Assembly: GCF_000005505.3 (NCBI RefSeq)
Contig: NC_016132.3
Span: 5,642,001 to 5,706,000, forward strand
Length of the DNA: 64,000 nucleotides
Origin: Brachypodium distachyon
Lineage: Eukaryota > Streptophyta > Magnoliopsida > Poales > Poaceae
Direction of reading: 5' to 3'
The notes beneath the pieces are model-generated. The model was not told where the DNA came from and did no database searches. It saw only the letters and a list, made by a program, of their open reading frames with translations. Each line of letters starts with the position of its first letter. The stretch's first letter is position 1. The position numbers and the translations under genes were made by a program. Positions 10,228 through 20,508 of this stretch are shown here, piece by piece.

Positions 10228-10455
10228 TTGACGTTCCTCTGCTTCGTGGCTTCGTCTACAGATTACAATTCTGAACCTCCCGTGGGTCGGCGCTCAGAGA
10301 TGTTCCGGAAGAGGGGCAATGCAGCTGGTGGCATAGCACCAACCCCGGGACGGGGAGCCCATCCTGCGTCCTCGTGTGCTATTGACGCTGCCTGGGCGGA
10401 CGCGCAGAAGGTGTTCGACGAAATACCGCAGCGGGAGAGCATGTTCTGGGCTTGA
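10228..10455 (+). pseudogene. PPR-repeat gene fragment
   Basis: The plus frame ends with ADAQKVFDEIPQRESMFW, which matches the signature of a plant-type pentatricopeptide repeat (AxKVFDEMPxRNxxSWN), and then hits TGA at 10453. Only one half-repeat is visible, and the upstream part is Gly/Arg-rich without PPR character. No start, transit peptide or further repeats can be seen. It lies just outside the GC-rich leader of the Mutator-like element, so it could be a captured exon piece or a relic of a host PPR gene. PPR proteins bind organellar RNA, but this remnant can have no such role. Confidence 0.5.
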
Positions 10456-11496
10456 GCCTAACTTGAGTACATGGCGCTGCCTCAGGCCTCAGCCGGCGTC
10501 AAGGAAGCAACAGGTAACGCTGGTACTTTTGCTTTATTTTCGCATTGAAAGCTTGAAACATACGTAGTTCATTTGATTTTTTTTTTAGTTCTGCCGTTCT
10601 GGGCATGGGAGAACATTCAAAGTTTCAATAAAAGTTGGGTATAAATTTTGTCTAAACATGAAATGAAATATAAGGACCATTCCCCAAAACAGCATCAGAT
10701 ATTTAACTGTACGCTGATTGTGCTGGTATATATCACACAATAGTAAATATACAGCCACCAACTCCGCTTGCAATTTTTTTGTTGGAATATGGACACATCA
10801 AAAGTATCGACCTGCTATCCTTGTGGTTAATTCTGGTTATCTGGTACCATGCTTATGTTACAAGTAAGCAAAGCAACCTTGCGCTTTTTGCCTTAGTTGA
10901 ATGGGCATGGCCCTCGAGATATATGTTTTAGGCCAGTGTTGAACCTTATGCACGGCCGGAGAGGAATGGAGATCATACACATTTTTGTATTTGAAATGGA
11001 ATGGATGATGATTCAAGTGGGAACAAATGGTCTCCTGGATGGAACTGCCACGGCATCCATGATATTTAAAAAAAAAAGTATTTTTGTTTCTCCATCAATC
11101 GTCCAATCCTACCACCGGTCCCTAGTCCTGCTGACCCGTCAAGTGTGAGTAGGCCCAATAGAGACAACTGAGAACTCTAGTTGGCAGATAGCCAAAGAGT
11201 CCTATCTATTGTTGACTGTGAACCATGTTTATTTTTTATTTTTATTTTTTTACAGTCTCCTTCTAGTATGTGAGAGTACTGAATGTAGGGGCTCAAAAGT
11301 TTCCACAGTGAATAGACCTGCCTATTGTCTATCCAACGCCAGAACACACCATATTTGACCTGGAAAAGTACTCTGACTTGCACTAGCACTATTGACTTGC
11401 AAGCAAAGCTTTTCCTTGGTTCACATATAAGTTCGATTAGGTTATTACGGAAGGAGTACATGCACATCCATTACTTCGCAACAAATATCTCATCAA
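10456..11496. other. gene-free stretch
   Basis: AT-rich intergenic sequence. Short frames occur on both strands but none shows a domain. I see no RNA gene or complete transposon here. Confidence 0.5.
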
Positions 11497-11690
11497 ATGG
11501 AGAGAGCAAGCAAGTGGAGGTCTTTGGTCCCGTCTTCTGTTGTTTTGGTACTCCCGTTCCTGATCAGCCTTGTATATTCCAGCTGCACAGTTGCATATGC
11601 AAGAGACACTCCTTCCAGGACAATCTCTAAATGCTAGCCAGACCCTACTCTCAAATAATGCAGCCTTAAAAACAGACGCAAAGCTTATAC
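11497..11690 (+). pseudogene. SRK-like receptor kinase pseudogene, N-terminal fragment
   Basis: A plus-strand ATG at 11497 opens MERASKWRSLVPSS, a hydrophobic signal-peptide-like stretch, and TVAYARDT, matching the start of the intact SRK-like gene at 22887 (VHATDTLLPGQSL). A two-base deletion near 11608 throws off the frame. After it the next phase reads LLPGQSLNASQTLLSNN, the usual start of the bulb-lectin domain. Similarity ends near 11690, where the gene's kinase end appears in the opposite orientation. This is the 5' end of a G-type lectin receptor kinase gene broken by rearrangement. Confidence 0.65.
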
Positions 11691-12400
11691 GTGATATTTA
11701 TCTACCTGTCGAAATGACACGTAACAGAGGCTGATCAAGCATGGGGCAAGAAGTTTCCTGGTTCCCGGGACGAACCCGTCAGGATGCAAATACTTTCTGT
11801 GATCCTCCATGCCCACAAACCTCAGCAGTGACCCCGGAATAGGAGGTACTTCGACATCCATGACACCCTCTAGCATGCGAACAACTTGCCCCATCATTGG
11901 CCTGTGATCCTCAGCATCTTGAATGCACCAGCATGCAATTCTGCAAGCTCTGCTCAGCTGCTCCACATCTACATCATTCTCCAACCTACTGTCCAACAGA
12001 CACATAACATCTTCTTCATGCACCTTGACTGCAGCAAAGATGGGAAAGTAAGTAAACTTCCCTTCCTTTATTTTCTCCGCATTCCTCCGCCCTGATATGA
12101 TTTCAAGAAGCGTCATTCCATAGCTGTAGACATCAGCCTTATGTGTGATCGGCATACCTGAGATCCACTCTGGTGCAAGATATCCGATGGTCCCTCACAT
12201 TGTTGTCGGAGCCCTGCTGAAATCTCGAGCAAGAAGCTTTGCCATACCGAAGTCTGCAATCTTAGGACAGGAATCTGCATCAAGAAGTACATTGTCCGGC
12301 TTCATGTCGCAGTGTATAATGCAATCCTTGCATTGCTCATGCAAATAGGCCAAGCCTCTTGCCGTTCCAAGTGCTATATGGTACCGCAGTTCCCAGCTCT
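11685..12400 (-). pseudogene. SRK-like receptor kinase pseudogene, inverted kinase-domain fragment
   Basis: The minus strand encodes the C-terminal half of an SRK-type kinase, nearly identical in protein to the gene at 22887-25178. It has [19 protein letters not shown], the catalytic loop [38 protein letters not shown], and the C-lobe through ACWCIQDAEDHRPMMGQV. A stop (TGA in place of an Arg codon) near 12197 lies between DFSRAPTTM and GTIGYLAP. The C-terminus (FVPGTRKLLAPC) differs from the intact paralogue. The glycine loop, lectin and transmembrane parts are missing. It sits tail to tail with the N-terminal fragment ending at 11690, so the original gene was split by an inversion. Confidence 0.85.
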
Positions 12401-12425
12401 TGGTCGAGATTTCAGCAGGGCTTAC
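12397..12425 (+). repeat. short plus-strand kinase remnant inverted against 12205-12240
   Basis: GCTCTTGGTCGAGATTTCAG continuing to CAGGGCT matches in forward orientation the DNA for LLGRDFSRA in the intact paralogue (24711-24738). It is also inverted relative to the same codons in the adjacent minus-strand fragment (12205-12240). It marks a breakpoint of the inversion that split this pseudogene. Similarity to the kinase stops at 12425. Confidence 0.6.
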
Positions 12426-13022
12426 AAACCCGGATGGATGGAGTATTTCTTACTAGCTGCTCCAGATCGATATGGAGCAGATACTCAATTGGTTGCAAGA
12501 AAAATCGACATCCTCAGTGTGCCACTAAAAAACCTGTAGCGGGAGCTGCTTCAATATTTGATTTCAGTTATTATCACTTTTTTTTTCCGGTTTTGAAAGT
12601 TGTAGGGCGAAAAAAGTATGACTGTTTAGGGACGAAAAATGAACTTCCCAACAAAATAAGGGACTAAAAATACTTTTCTCTTTTCCTTAAACAATTTTAA
12701 AACTTTATACAGACTCTTTTGGAATTATTTTGTACGTTAATTTGTCTTGTTAATAATATATTTCTGAGCTGACGGAACATTTGAGAACTGCATATACAAA
12801 CCAACTGGAGGAAGATAGTAGTACATCAAACTGTTCACGATTGAAAAGAAAAAAAACACAAATATAAAATACAAGCACGCACAATTATACCAACAAGGTG
12901 TCGACGCAGATCTAAACTCACAACCAATGACAGACAAGGTTTCACTGTTGCACACACACACGCTCAGGCATTCATACATACATATTCATACGTGGTATAT
13001 CCAGGCACAAAAATAGAGAGAA
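12426..13022. other. gene-free stretch downstream of the NLR-like gene
   Basis: AT-rich sequence with several T or A runs. It probably includes the 3'UTR of the minus-strand gene ending at 13023. No domain, RNA gene or complete transposon was recognised. Confidence 0.5.
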
Positions 13023-15311
13023 TCACCCACGGCTCAGTTTGCTTCCAATACTTGCTTCAATGGAGCTTAAGTCGCTGAAGTGGCCATTGAGCTCCACCTT
13101 TTCTATCCTGTGAAGGCGGTCGATTCCAGAGAGGCTGCCCTTCTTAGTCATGTCCATGGAGCTGTTCCGCCAAACGATCCTCTCGAGCATAGGGGCTGCG
13201 CCTTCTTCTTCAAAGTCAATGTTGGTGACGTCTTCGCCCTCGACCATGAGAAACCTGAGGACTCGGAACCCTTCCTTGGTGAAGACAAGCTTGCACTCCT
13301 TGTATGAGTTGCGACGGAGCCGGAGGCAGCGCAGATTAAGAAGCTTCTTGCCAAGGTTCTGCAGTGATTGCGGTGACAACGAGGTGTCACACAGTGTAAT
13401 CTTGGAGAGATGTTGGAGCTCCAAGATCCATTGAGGCATCTCGGCGCACCCTAAGCCGCTGATACTGATGCTCTCAAGCAGTGTGGGTTTGTTGTAGTGG
13501 CCTTTATTCATCTCCATGTCCACAGTGTCGGAATCGTTGGGTGGAATGATCCATACAGACAGAGAGCGTAGGCTGGGGCTCAGCTTGCTTATTGCCATTA
13601 GCAGATGCCTGATCATGTTCTCTTGAGCTTCCTTGATGGCAGTGGCATTGAGAACCACGCCTAGCTTCCTAAGCTGCGGAAGGGCGCCAATGTCTTCCAG
13701 CTCCTGCTGGGCGGCGGCATCGAACCGGGACAGAATTTCCACCTCTCTCATCCTCCCTATCTTGCATGGCACGCATGCGCCGGGTGGCTCCTTCTCCTCA
13801 GTCATGGTCGGGCTGGCGAGCAGGTGCTTCAGCCTGGGGAGGAAGATGTGCTTGGTGTCCTGCCGCACCAGGGTTCCCCGGATGTCGAGCGTCTCCAGAA
13901 ATATGAGCTTGCTGATCTGCTTGGGCAGATGGGGAACGCCTGTCTTCCGGAGGCTCAAGTACTTGAGCGTGAGCACGGTGCAGATGCTCTTCAGGTGGCT
14001 CTTCCTTAGACCCCTGCAACCTCCAAGGTCCAGCACGTTCAGACGGTAGTTCTGGGGCAGGCATTTGAGAAAGCGTACCAGCTTATCCATGGGCCTGGTG
14101 CCATCCCGCCGCCTTGAGAACCCACAGATGGTCCGCTGGCCGTCCTCCTCCGGTTGCTGCTGTTGTTCTTGTGCAAAGCGTCGGATGCAAAGCTGGTTCT
14201 CAAGGTGAGCCGGCAGGGTGCTCACGAAGTTCTCATTTTTGGACATAAGGTCGACGAAGCCCCAGACTGTGTCGTCAACTTTGCAGCTCTTCACCTTGCT
14301 GCCGGCAATGCCTCGGTCGACAACAACAAGGAAGCCTCGGAAGAGGAGCTCTCTGAAGCAGTGCTCCGCTGCTTCGTCGATGGAGCCTTCACCTTGCTTC
14401 TCAACTATGCCCTCCGCGACCCATCGCCGGACCAAGCTGGTCCTGCTGATGACGGCCTCGTCGCGGAAAGTGGAAAGATACTGCAAGCAGCTCTTGTAGC
14501 TCCTGGACAACTTGCTGTAGCAGAAGACCATCACTTCACCGGGCAGATCTGCGTTCTCTTCCTCCTCCTCCTTGACTAATTCTTTCACCTCTTTCATGGT
14601 CCGGGCCGTCCGGCCGCCCAGACTATTATGTGACCGAAGGGCACGGAGGAGCATCTCCATGCACATGGCGCGATGGTCCATCCGCGAGCAGTACTTTTGG
14701 AGTCCATCACGCACTGTCCTCGCCGCCGATCGAAGATCCTCATTAGGAAGGAGACCGATGGCCTTGTCAAAAGACGGAGCTTCCTGCTGCCTGTCATGCG
14801 CCAACGCACGCAGAAAGTATTCTCTGTTGTCGACGTCGTCCTGTTTAGCTTGTCCCTCTCCCGGCCGCTGCTGAGCCTTCTTCGCGTCAGGGACCTTGAC
14901 ATCGTAGCGCTGCCGCCTCTCCCCGACGTCATGGACGCGGACCTTGAGCTCGCGGATCCTGTTGGCGAGGCGGTGGCGTGCAGGGACGCTCCTGAGGAGC
15001 GTCGGGAGGTAGAGGAGGAAGGCCAGGAGACCCTTGCCCGGAGGGCCGGGGCAGTCGAGCTTGTAGCGCTCGATGCAGTCGTGGGCGATGTAGGCGATGT
15101 CGCGGACCTGCTTCATCCAGGCGCGGAGCTGGTCGTCGTGGTCGCCGTCGGTCTTGGTCAGGTGGAGGAGGAAACCGTTCATGCTCTCCATCTCGTCCTT
15201 GATGAACTGCATGTCGCCCTGCACGCCGCCCAGCAGCCGAGCCTCGTCCTTGATCGCCGTCGACAGGAGGCCCACCAGCGAGTCCACCGCGCCTTGGGTC
15301 TGGTCAGCCAT
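13023..15311 (-). CDS. NLR-derived CC / winged-helix / LRR protein lacking the NB-ARC nucleotide-binding part (762 aa)
   Basis: The start chosen is ATG at 15311 (MADQTQGAVDSLVGLL); an in-frame upstream extension to 15491 has no NLR character. Residues ~5-130 form an Rx-type coiled coil, with LRAWMKQVRDIAYIAHDCIERY (61-82) as the EDVID-like region. Residues ~160-258 replace most of NB-ARC: I see no P-loop GxxxxGKT, kinase-2, RNBS or GLPL motif. Residues ~260-330 match the ARC2/winged-helix segment (LSRSYKSCLQYLSTF, LVRRWVAEGIV). The MHD position reads VDD (345-347). LRRs follow from ~405 to the end. Intact NLRs switch on ATP/ADP exchange and trigger immunity; without nucleotide-binding motifs this protein could only act as a helper, decoy or regulator, or not at all. 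It is one uninterrupted exon, so it could be functional. The alternative is a still-open pseudogene. Confidence 0.8.
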   Translation of the reverse strand: MADQTQGAVDSLVGLLSTAIKDEARLLGGVQGDMQFIKDEMESMNGFLLHLTKTDGDHDDQLRAWMKQVRDIAYIAHDCIERYKLDCPGPPGKGLLAFLLYLPTLLRSVPARHRLANRIRELKVRVHDVGERRQRYDVKVPDAKKAQQRPGEGQAKQDDVDNREYFLRALAHDRQQEAPSFDKAIGLLPNEDLRSAARTVRDGLQKYCSRMDHRAMCMEMLLRALRSHNSLGGRTARTMKEVKELVKEEEEENADLPGEVMVFCYSKLSRSYKSCLQYLSTFRDEAVISRTSLVRRWVAEGIVEKQGEGSIDEAAEHCFRELLFRGFLVVVDRGIAGSKVKSCKVDDTVWGFVDLMSKNENFVSTLPAHLENQLCIRRFAQEQQQQPEEDGQRTICGFSRRRDGTRPMDKLVRFLKCLPQNYRLNVLDLGGCRGLRKSHLKSICTVLTLKYLSLRKTGVPHLPKQISKLIFLETLDIRGTLVRQDTKHIFLPRLKHLLASPTMTEEKEPPGACVPCKIGRMREVEILSRFDAAAQQELEDIGALPQLRKLGVVLNATAIKEAQENMIRHLLMAISKLSPSLRSLSVWIIPPNDSDTVDMEMNKGHYNKPTLLESISISGLGCAEMPQWILELQHLSKITLCDTSLSPQSLQNLGKKLLNLRCLRLRRNSYKECKLVFTKEGFRVLRFLMVEGEDVTNIDFEEEGAAPMLERIVWRNSSMDMTKKGSLSGIDRLHRIEKVELNGHFSDLSSIEASIGSKLSRG

Positions 15312-16777
15312 CTCTAGCTCACTCTTGATCTCTCTTCCCGAATGCTGTGGAATGGGTTTGGATCTGAACCTATCTACACGGAAATAGCTTTTGAAAAACT
15401 CAAATGGAACTTCGAGGGCGAATAGATGGTAATGCAAGTTTGTGCACAACAAAGGCCGGCCGGTGCATGGATGTAATGTAAAGAAGAGCACCTAGTTCTA
15501 TCTATAAGGCAGGAGATGAGGTACCTTTTCTTTTGTCGGTTGCGGAATATGATGCGGACTGGGACGTACTCCTTGCACAACGTGGAGAATCCTATAAGAT
15601 AAAAAAGGAAATACATATTGCGCATGAAAATAAGACGCAAACAATTAAAATACAATCTAATACTCCCTCCGTCCGGTATTAAACGTCGCATAAAAATTCA
15701 AACCATAGGCCTGAAAACAAAAGATTGATCGATGGAAGCATGATAGGAGAGCAGTGTAAAGCCCTGGATGATCAAGCATTCAGATCTTTCATGACATTAT
15801 ACTGCATCTCCTATTTCATATTCATGATTGGCAAAATTTCTTTCTCGCTACACTCTCCGACAGATTTCATCGGTTCGCTTCAGAAATCCTCTTTTTCTGG
15901 AAGTCAAAATTTGTTTTCACAGCATATATGTCTTCTTTTTATGCCAGGTCATCAAATAATGATCGGAAGGAGTAGCTATTCTTTTTTTTCGGATAGGAAG
16001 GAGTAGCTATTCAAGTACGCACACATGCATGCAAATCAACATATAGTATTACCATGAGAATAATGGGAGATTCGCCTAATGACAGCATAAAGAGAGAGTA
16101 TCAACAAATATGAGATGACTGCAGCTACATATAGTAGAAACCAGAATTGCATAAAGAGAGAGTATCAACAAATATGAGATGACTGCAGCTACATATAGTA
16201 GAAACCAGAATTACGCTCTTTGTAATCCTGACGTTCACAAACAGGCTCATACCTTGGAGGTAAGAGAAGACACATCAATTAAGTTTCAAGTTATATATGC
16301 TTTGATTGACGGCGGCGTTGGTGCAAATAAGGAAGAGGAAACACTCTCCTAATTTTGACTGAAGGGACAAAATTAGGAGAAGGGTTGTTCATGTTTGAAG
16401 GTATAATCAGCTTTCTTACCGTTGTTGATTCCATTTGCCACTATAAATTTATTACCTCCTAACTTCGGTCCCAGTCCCCATCATGAGCATGATGCATGCA
16501 TTGAGGTTAAACAATGAAATTTCGACATTAGGACAGCCGGCAAGTATTCAAGTTCCACACTCATGTATTCATCAGCTAAAAACTGGTCTTGCATGGTTTT
16601 CAAAGTCACTAAGCAGTAAACCAAAGGTGATGGTACCAAAAAGGGATTATATTTGACTACATTATCATCGGAGTTGGTGCATGCAAGGACGGAACCAGAG
16701 AAAACGAGACGCGCGCAAGCTCCAGGAGCCACCAGGTAAAACTGATACAGAATATATACTTCCCAAACAAACAAATA
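15312..16777. other. intergenic stretch upstream of the NLR-like gene
   Basis: Probable promoter and 5'UTR of the minus-strand gene near 15312-15500. A lone Stowaway-like end (CTCCCTCCGTCCGG) lies near 15663 without a matching partner. A GGAAGGAGTAGCTATTC segment occurs twice near 15963-16010. A perfect 64-bp tandem duplication lies at 16085-16212. No gene was recognised. Confidence 0.5.
16085..16212. repeat. perfect 64-bp tandem duplication
   Basis: 16085-16148 and 16149-16212 appear identical base for base. The unit begins GCATAAAGAGAGAGTATC and ends AACCAGAATT. The lack of divergence suggests a recent event or an assembly artefact. Confidence 0.9.
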
Positions 16778-16890
16778 TTCTCTCCATCCTATATTAAGTG
16801 ACTCAAATTTGTCAAATATGGATGTATTTATATCCAAAAAAACATCTATATACATGTAATATTTCGTCACTTGATATGGGACGGAGGGAG
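16778..16890. mobile_element. Stowaway MITE
   Basis: A 113-bp element with inverted ends, TTCTCTCCATCCTATATTAAG on the left against GATATGGGACGGAGGGAG on the right, flanked by TA on both sides. This is the hallmark of Tc1/mariner-related Stowaway MITEs of grasses. Confidence 0.85.
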
Positions 16891-18611
16891 TATATAAACA
16901 TTTGTTGCGTGCACTACAATGGATGCATAGACTGAGCTTCAGGCCTTCAACACATGCCCAACAAAGTGATTTGGTACGTATTTCTATCAACTCAAGAATC
17001 TGATGCTGAATTCAACTTTCCAGATATTTGAGCTCAAATGTTTTTAGACTTTGACAGTAGGAATTATAATGTATATTATACAGGAGAATTTTCCGTTTAT
17101 TAAATAGAGTATTTTTTATTTAAGCTAAAATCAAGTGCAATGTTTAAGTATAGGAGTAGTTGTGATGCAGTTAGGCTAATGAGGGAAATGGAAAATGGAA
17201 TGTAGATAACAAAAATGGGTTTGCTTCTTTACCGGAAAAATGGGCTTTCTACAATCAAGAAAAATGACCCAGAAACTTAAACTTCCACACATTGAAAATA
17301 GTACTTTTGTACATTAAGCCTTCAAATACAACATAAAGAATTTAATATAAGTGTGAATTTTATAAATGAATCAATTATTAATAAATAAATATTCAGAAAT
17401 ACATTAGATATAAATAAACTATGAGTTTAAATACACTTAAACAAAAATATTTGATTTTATAACACAAACCTAGCTAGTTTTAGTAAACAAAGAAAAATAT
17501 GCAGCTATGTCCATCACGTTTCAAGGAAAAAAATCAACTTTATTTTAGCAAATCTATTTTCAGTTCACTCATTAATTCCCCTAGGATATATATATGAGTG
17601 AATATGTTCTCCCCCATGTATACGTTACGTCTTCTGCTTTAGTTGTTCCAACGAATCAAAATGGCAGCAAGATCTGCTAACCTCTTTATATACATTGGCA
17701 TCCAAAGCTACCTACTGTGCTGTGTCCACATCCTCTTTTGTTAGAGCTTAACTGGCCATGCTTGCAATGGACCACTGAATGTTATCTGCATGCAGTCATG
17801 CGCACACGCAAAGATACTAGCTAGGGGCGTGGAAGGGATTCAAATAAAATGAGAAATATGGAAGCCATGTTTCCAACAGTTTGTAAGTCTTTCACGATTG
17901 AGATTAACAATTTTGGGCTATTACCCTGTCAAGAAACCATAGCATCCTTCCTCCACACCACCATAAAAACGTCACTAATTCAGGGTGAACGTTAAAGTTT
18001 TTTTTAGTTCCGTTGGTTCGCTATATGTGGCTTACTAATACTTTTTTCACCAATCGAATATAATTCAACTAATTCAGTTTTGGTCTATTTAAGGCGTATG
18101 TCATCCAGATTTACAAACAACCTACCAAGAAATTCCTACATTAAGGTGAGAAAATGAAAACTTCTTGGCCATATATCATTTGTGGGACCATAAAATTACG
18201 CACTTGATTTATCTGAATTAAAATAATTTTTTGGGGCGTAGAAGAGTGTAGGGAGTGTTCGGCTGCAAGGGAAAATAATTCGGGTGGGCTTTAAGGGAGA
18301 GGAGAACCAAATAACGGAAATGAGAAAGTAAAGATAAGAAAAGGAGGGAATTCTAGGTTGAGGCTTTATTCAGATGTGGATTGAGGAAAAATATGGGTAG
18401 CCTGACTGGGTTTGAAGTCCACGATGATTTGACTCTTAAAATGATTTTCAAAATTTGGAAAGCACAAAAAAATATACGAGATCGAAAGAGTGCATAATTT
18501 GAGGTGCTACTAAAAATATCTTTCACCAATTTTGAAATACCATGTTTGAAGCCCAAATATTTAAATCAATGAAATACATTTTAAATATTAGAAAACTTGG
18601 AAAAGAACATA
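16891..18611. other. gene-free AT-rich stretch
   Basis: Long AT-rich intergenic sequence. Only short frames with no domain are seen, and no RNA gene or complete transposon was recognised. Confidence 0.5.
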
Positions 18612-18720
18612 CTCCCTTCATTCCATAATTCTTGTCGAAATTACATGTATCTAGACACTTTCTAGAATTAGATACATCCATTTTTGGGCAAATTTGAGAC
18701 AAGAATTATGACGGAGGGAG
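18612..18720. mobile_element. Stowaway MITE
   Basis: A 109-bp element with inverted ends CTCCCTTCATTCCATAATTC and GAATTATGACGGAGGGAG. It is bounded by TA dinucleotides at 18610-18611 and 18721-18722. Confidence 0.88.
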
Positions 18721-18799
18721 TATGATTTTTGAGAGAATACAAAGGCATCTCTAGAAAATGAATAAAATTTAATCTTTTTTTGTCTAGAATATATCTCGG

Positions 18800-19291
18800 C
18801 GTGTATATCATATATTGAAGAAGAAGACTGCGACGCGGTTACAAGCCCAAGGCGGTTTTACATGACTACTCACCCAGAGTCCACCCAAGATCCACAAAAC
18901 CAAAAACACTAAAAGCGCTACCCACTTTGAGGAGCCCCGCACTCACCCAAGCGCTGCTCTCACGCCCTAGATCTCTAAGAATCTGCAACGCGTTTGGGGT
19001 AACGTCGTCGAAGACCACGACATTCTGATGCTTCCAGATACTCCGGCAAACAAGAGAGATCGCCGTGTTCAAATTCTTCCGCTCCTTCTTGTTGGCGACC
19101 TCCAGGTCTGTCCACCAGCTGGCCAGCGTGTGCTGAACAGTCGGAACCCAGGCAGGCCGATCCCAATGACCTAGAACCACAGTCCACACTTGCCGCGCAA
19201 CCACACAACCAAGAAGAATATGATCGATGTCCTCCTGCACCCGATCGCAGAGGGGGCATCGGGGAGGGTGAGGCAATAAAAATTTAATCAT
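18800..19291 (-). mobile_element. LINE ORF2 3' fragment (reverse-transcriptase zinc-binding domain)
   Basis: Minus frame 19291-18866 encodes CPLCDRVQEDIDHILLGC and ARQVWTVVL, the zf-RVT signature (CxxC...DxxHxxxxC..AxxVW) found at the C-terminus of plant L1-type LINE ORF2 proteins. The following Lys/Arg-rich and Trp-rich tail also fits. No RT or endonuclease domain precedes it, so the insertion is 5'-truncated or fragmentary. I saw no clear poly(A) tail or target duplication. Confidence 0.7.
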
Positions 19292-19842
19292 GCATTAATT
19301 AACGTTCATAGTATAACAAATACCTTCAAATACTTTGATATGCTATATTTAGGATTACTTATGAATTTATTAAATTGGATAAATAAGATAATGAAACAGT
19401 ACCAAGTCAAGTCTGAAAAAGTTACAATAATTTAGAGATGCATAAGTTTACATGAAGAATCGATGTCAACAAATATCTTTGGACCAATTTAAAGTTCTAA
19501 TTCCCCAGGTGAGTTGATTTGTTTGTTTTGAAGCCCAAACGTTTTCAATGCATTAAAATATTTTCTAAATTTTGAGAAGTGTAAACGATTCAGAAAGTGT
19601 GAAATCAACTCCAAAAAGAGGTGTCAAAATTTAGGATTGCACAACTAATATGCAAGGTTTGACAATTCATTAACGTGAAACATATTAAGTCGTCCATTCA
19701 ATATGTGAAAATTTTCATTTTCGTCCACAATAATTATTTGGATACAGATTCAGTGATGTTTGATAAAAGTACTATAATAGAACATGGCACAAAATAGTAC
19801 CGCTCGTTTTGTTGAGATCACATCTAGGTACACACACAACTA
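19292..19842. other. gene-free AT-rich stretch
   Basis: Intergenic sequence; nothing recognisable on either strand. Confidence 0.5.
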
Positions 19843-19945
19843 CTCCTTCCGTCCCATATTACATGTATCTAAATGTATTTTAGTATATAGATACGTCCAT
19901 ATTTAGCAATTTTGAGTCACTTAATATAATATAGGACAGAGTGAG
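19843..19945. mobile_element. Stowaway MITE
   Basis: A 103-bp element with ends CTCCTTCCGTCCCATATTAC and AATATAGGACAGAGTGAG, flanked by TA. The right end carries several mutations. Confidence 0.8.
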
Positions 19946-20423
19946 TATAAGAGTACACAAATGAGGATGTCGATGTAGGCCCCACACCACGCTTGGTGGT
20001 TGAGCAATGGCTGGTTCGGGACCAGAGCACCAAGCTGGTGAATGTAATGACTGTCTATTCCAGCTAGCCATGGGTCCATGAAAGAGAGAGGACGAATGGT
20101 TGGAGGAAGCAGAACAAGCCATGGGGCAAAGCATCTCAACAGGATGAGAAAGGAATTATGGAGTGAAATGGTTCACAGGTCGCTCAAGCATACATGTTAT
20201 GTTCGATGCAAACATGATTCATCCGCCTGGGTGGAATCGAATTCTTGGCTTGTTTTCATCATTATTGTGACCTGTCGATCGAGCTCGTATAGCTCGTACG
20301 TGTTGTCTACCATGCTTTAATTATTGTCTGGCCAAACCTTTTTCTTTTCCTTTTATGCTTATTTCCTTTACTCAAAACAGTATTTTTGCTCAAAATTGCT
20401 GGACAATTGAAGATTGACTCATA

Positions 20424-20506
20424 CTCTTCCTCTGTTCCATGAAGATTGGCACGGTTTTGAACTAGCTCTAACTCAAACCACATCAATCATTATGGAATGA
20501 AGGGAG
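20424..20506. mobile_element. degenerate Stowaway-like MITE
   Basis: A short 83-bp element with ends CTCTTCCTCTGTTCCAT and ATGGAATGAAGGGAG, flanked by TA. The interior is shorter than in the other copies. Confidence 0.65.
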
Positions 20507-20508
20507 TA

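Noticed and set aside
14154..15317. plus-strand frames of up to 214 codons
   Set aside because: They are antisense to the NLR-derived gene and follow its codon pattern; they are shadows.
15662..15700. possible complete Stowaway MITE
   Set aside because: Only one end (CTCCCTCCGTCCGG) is seen; no inverted partner with TA was found within a few hundred bases.
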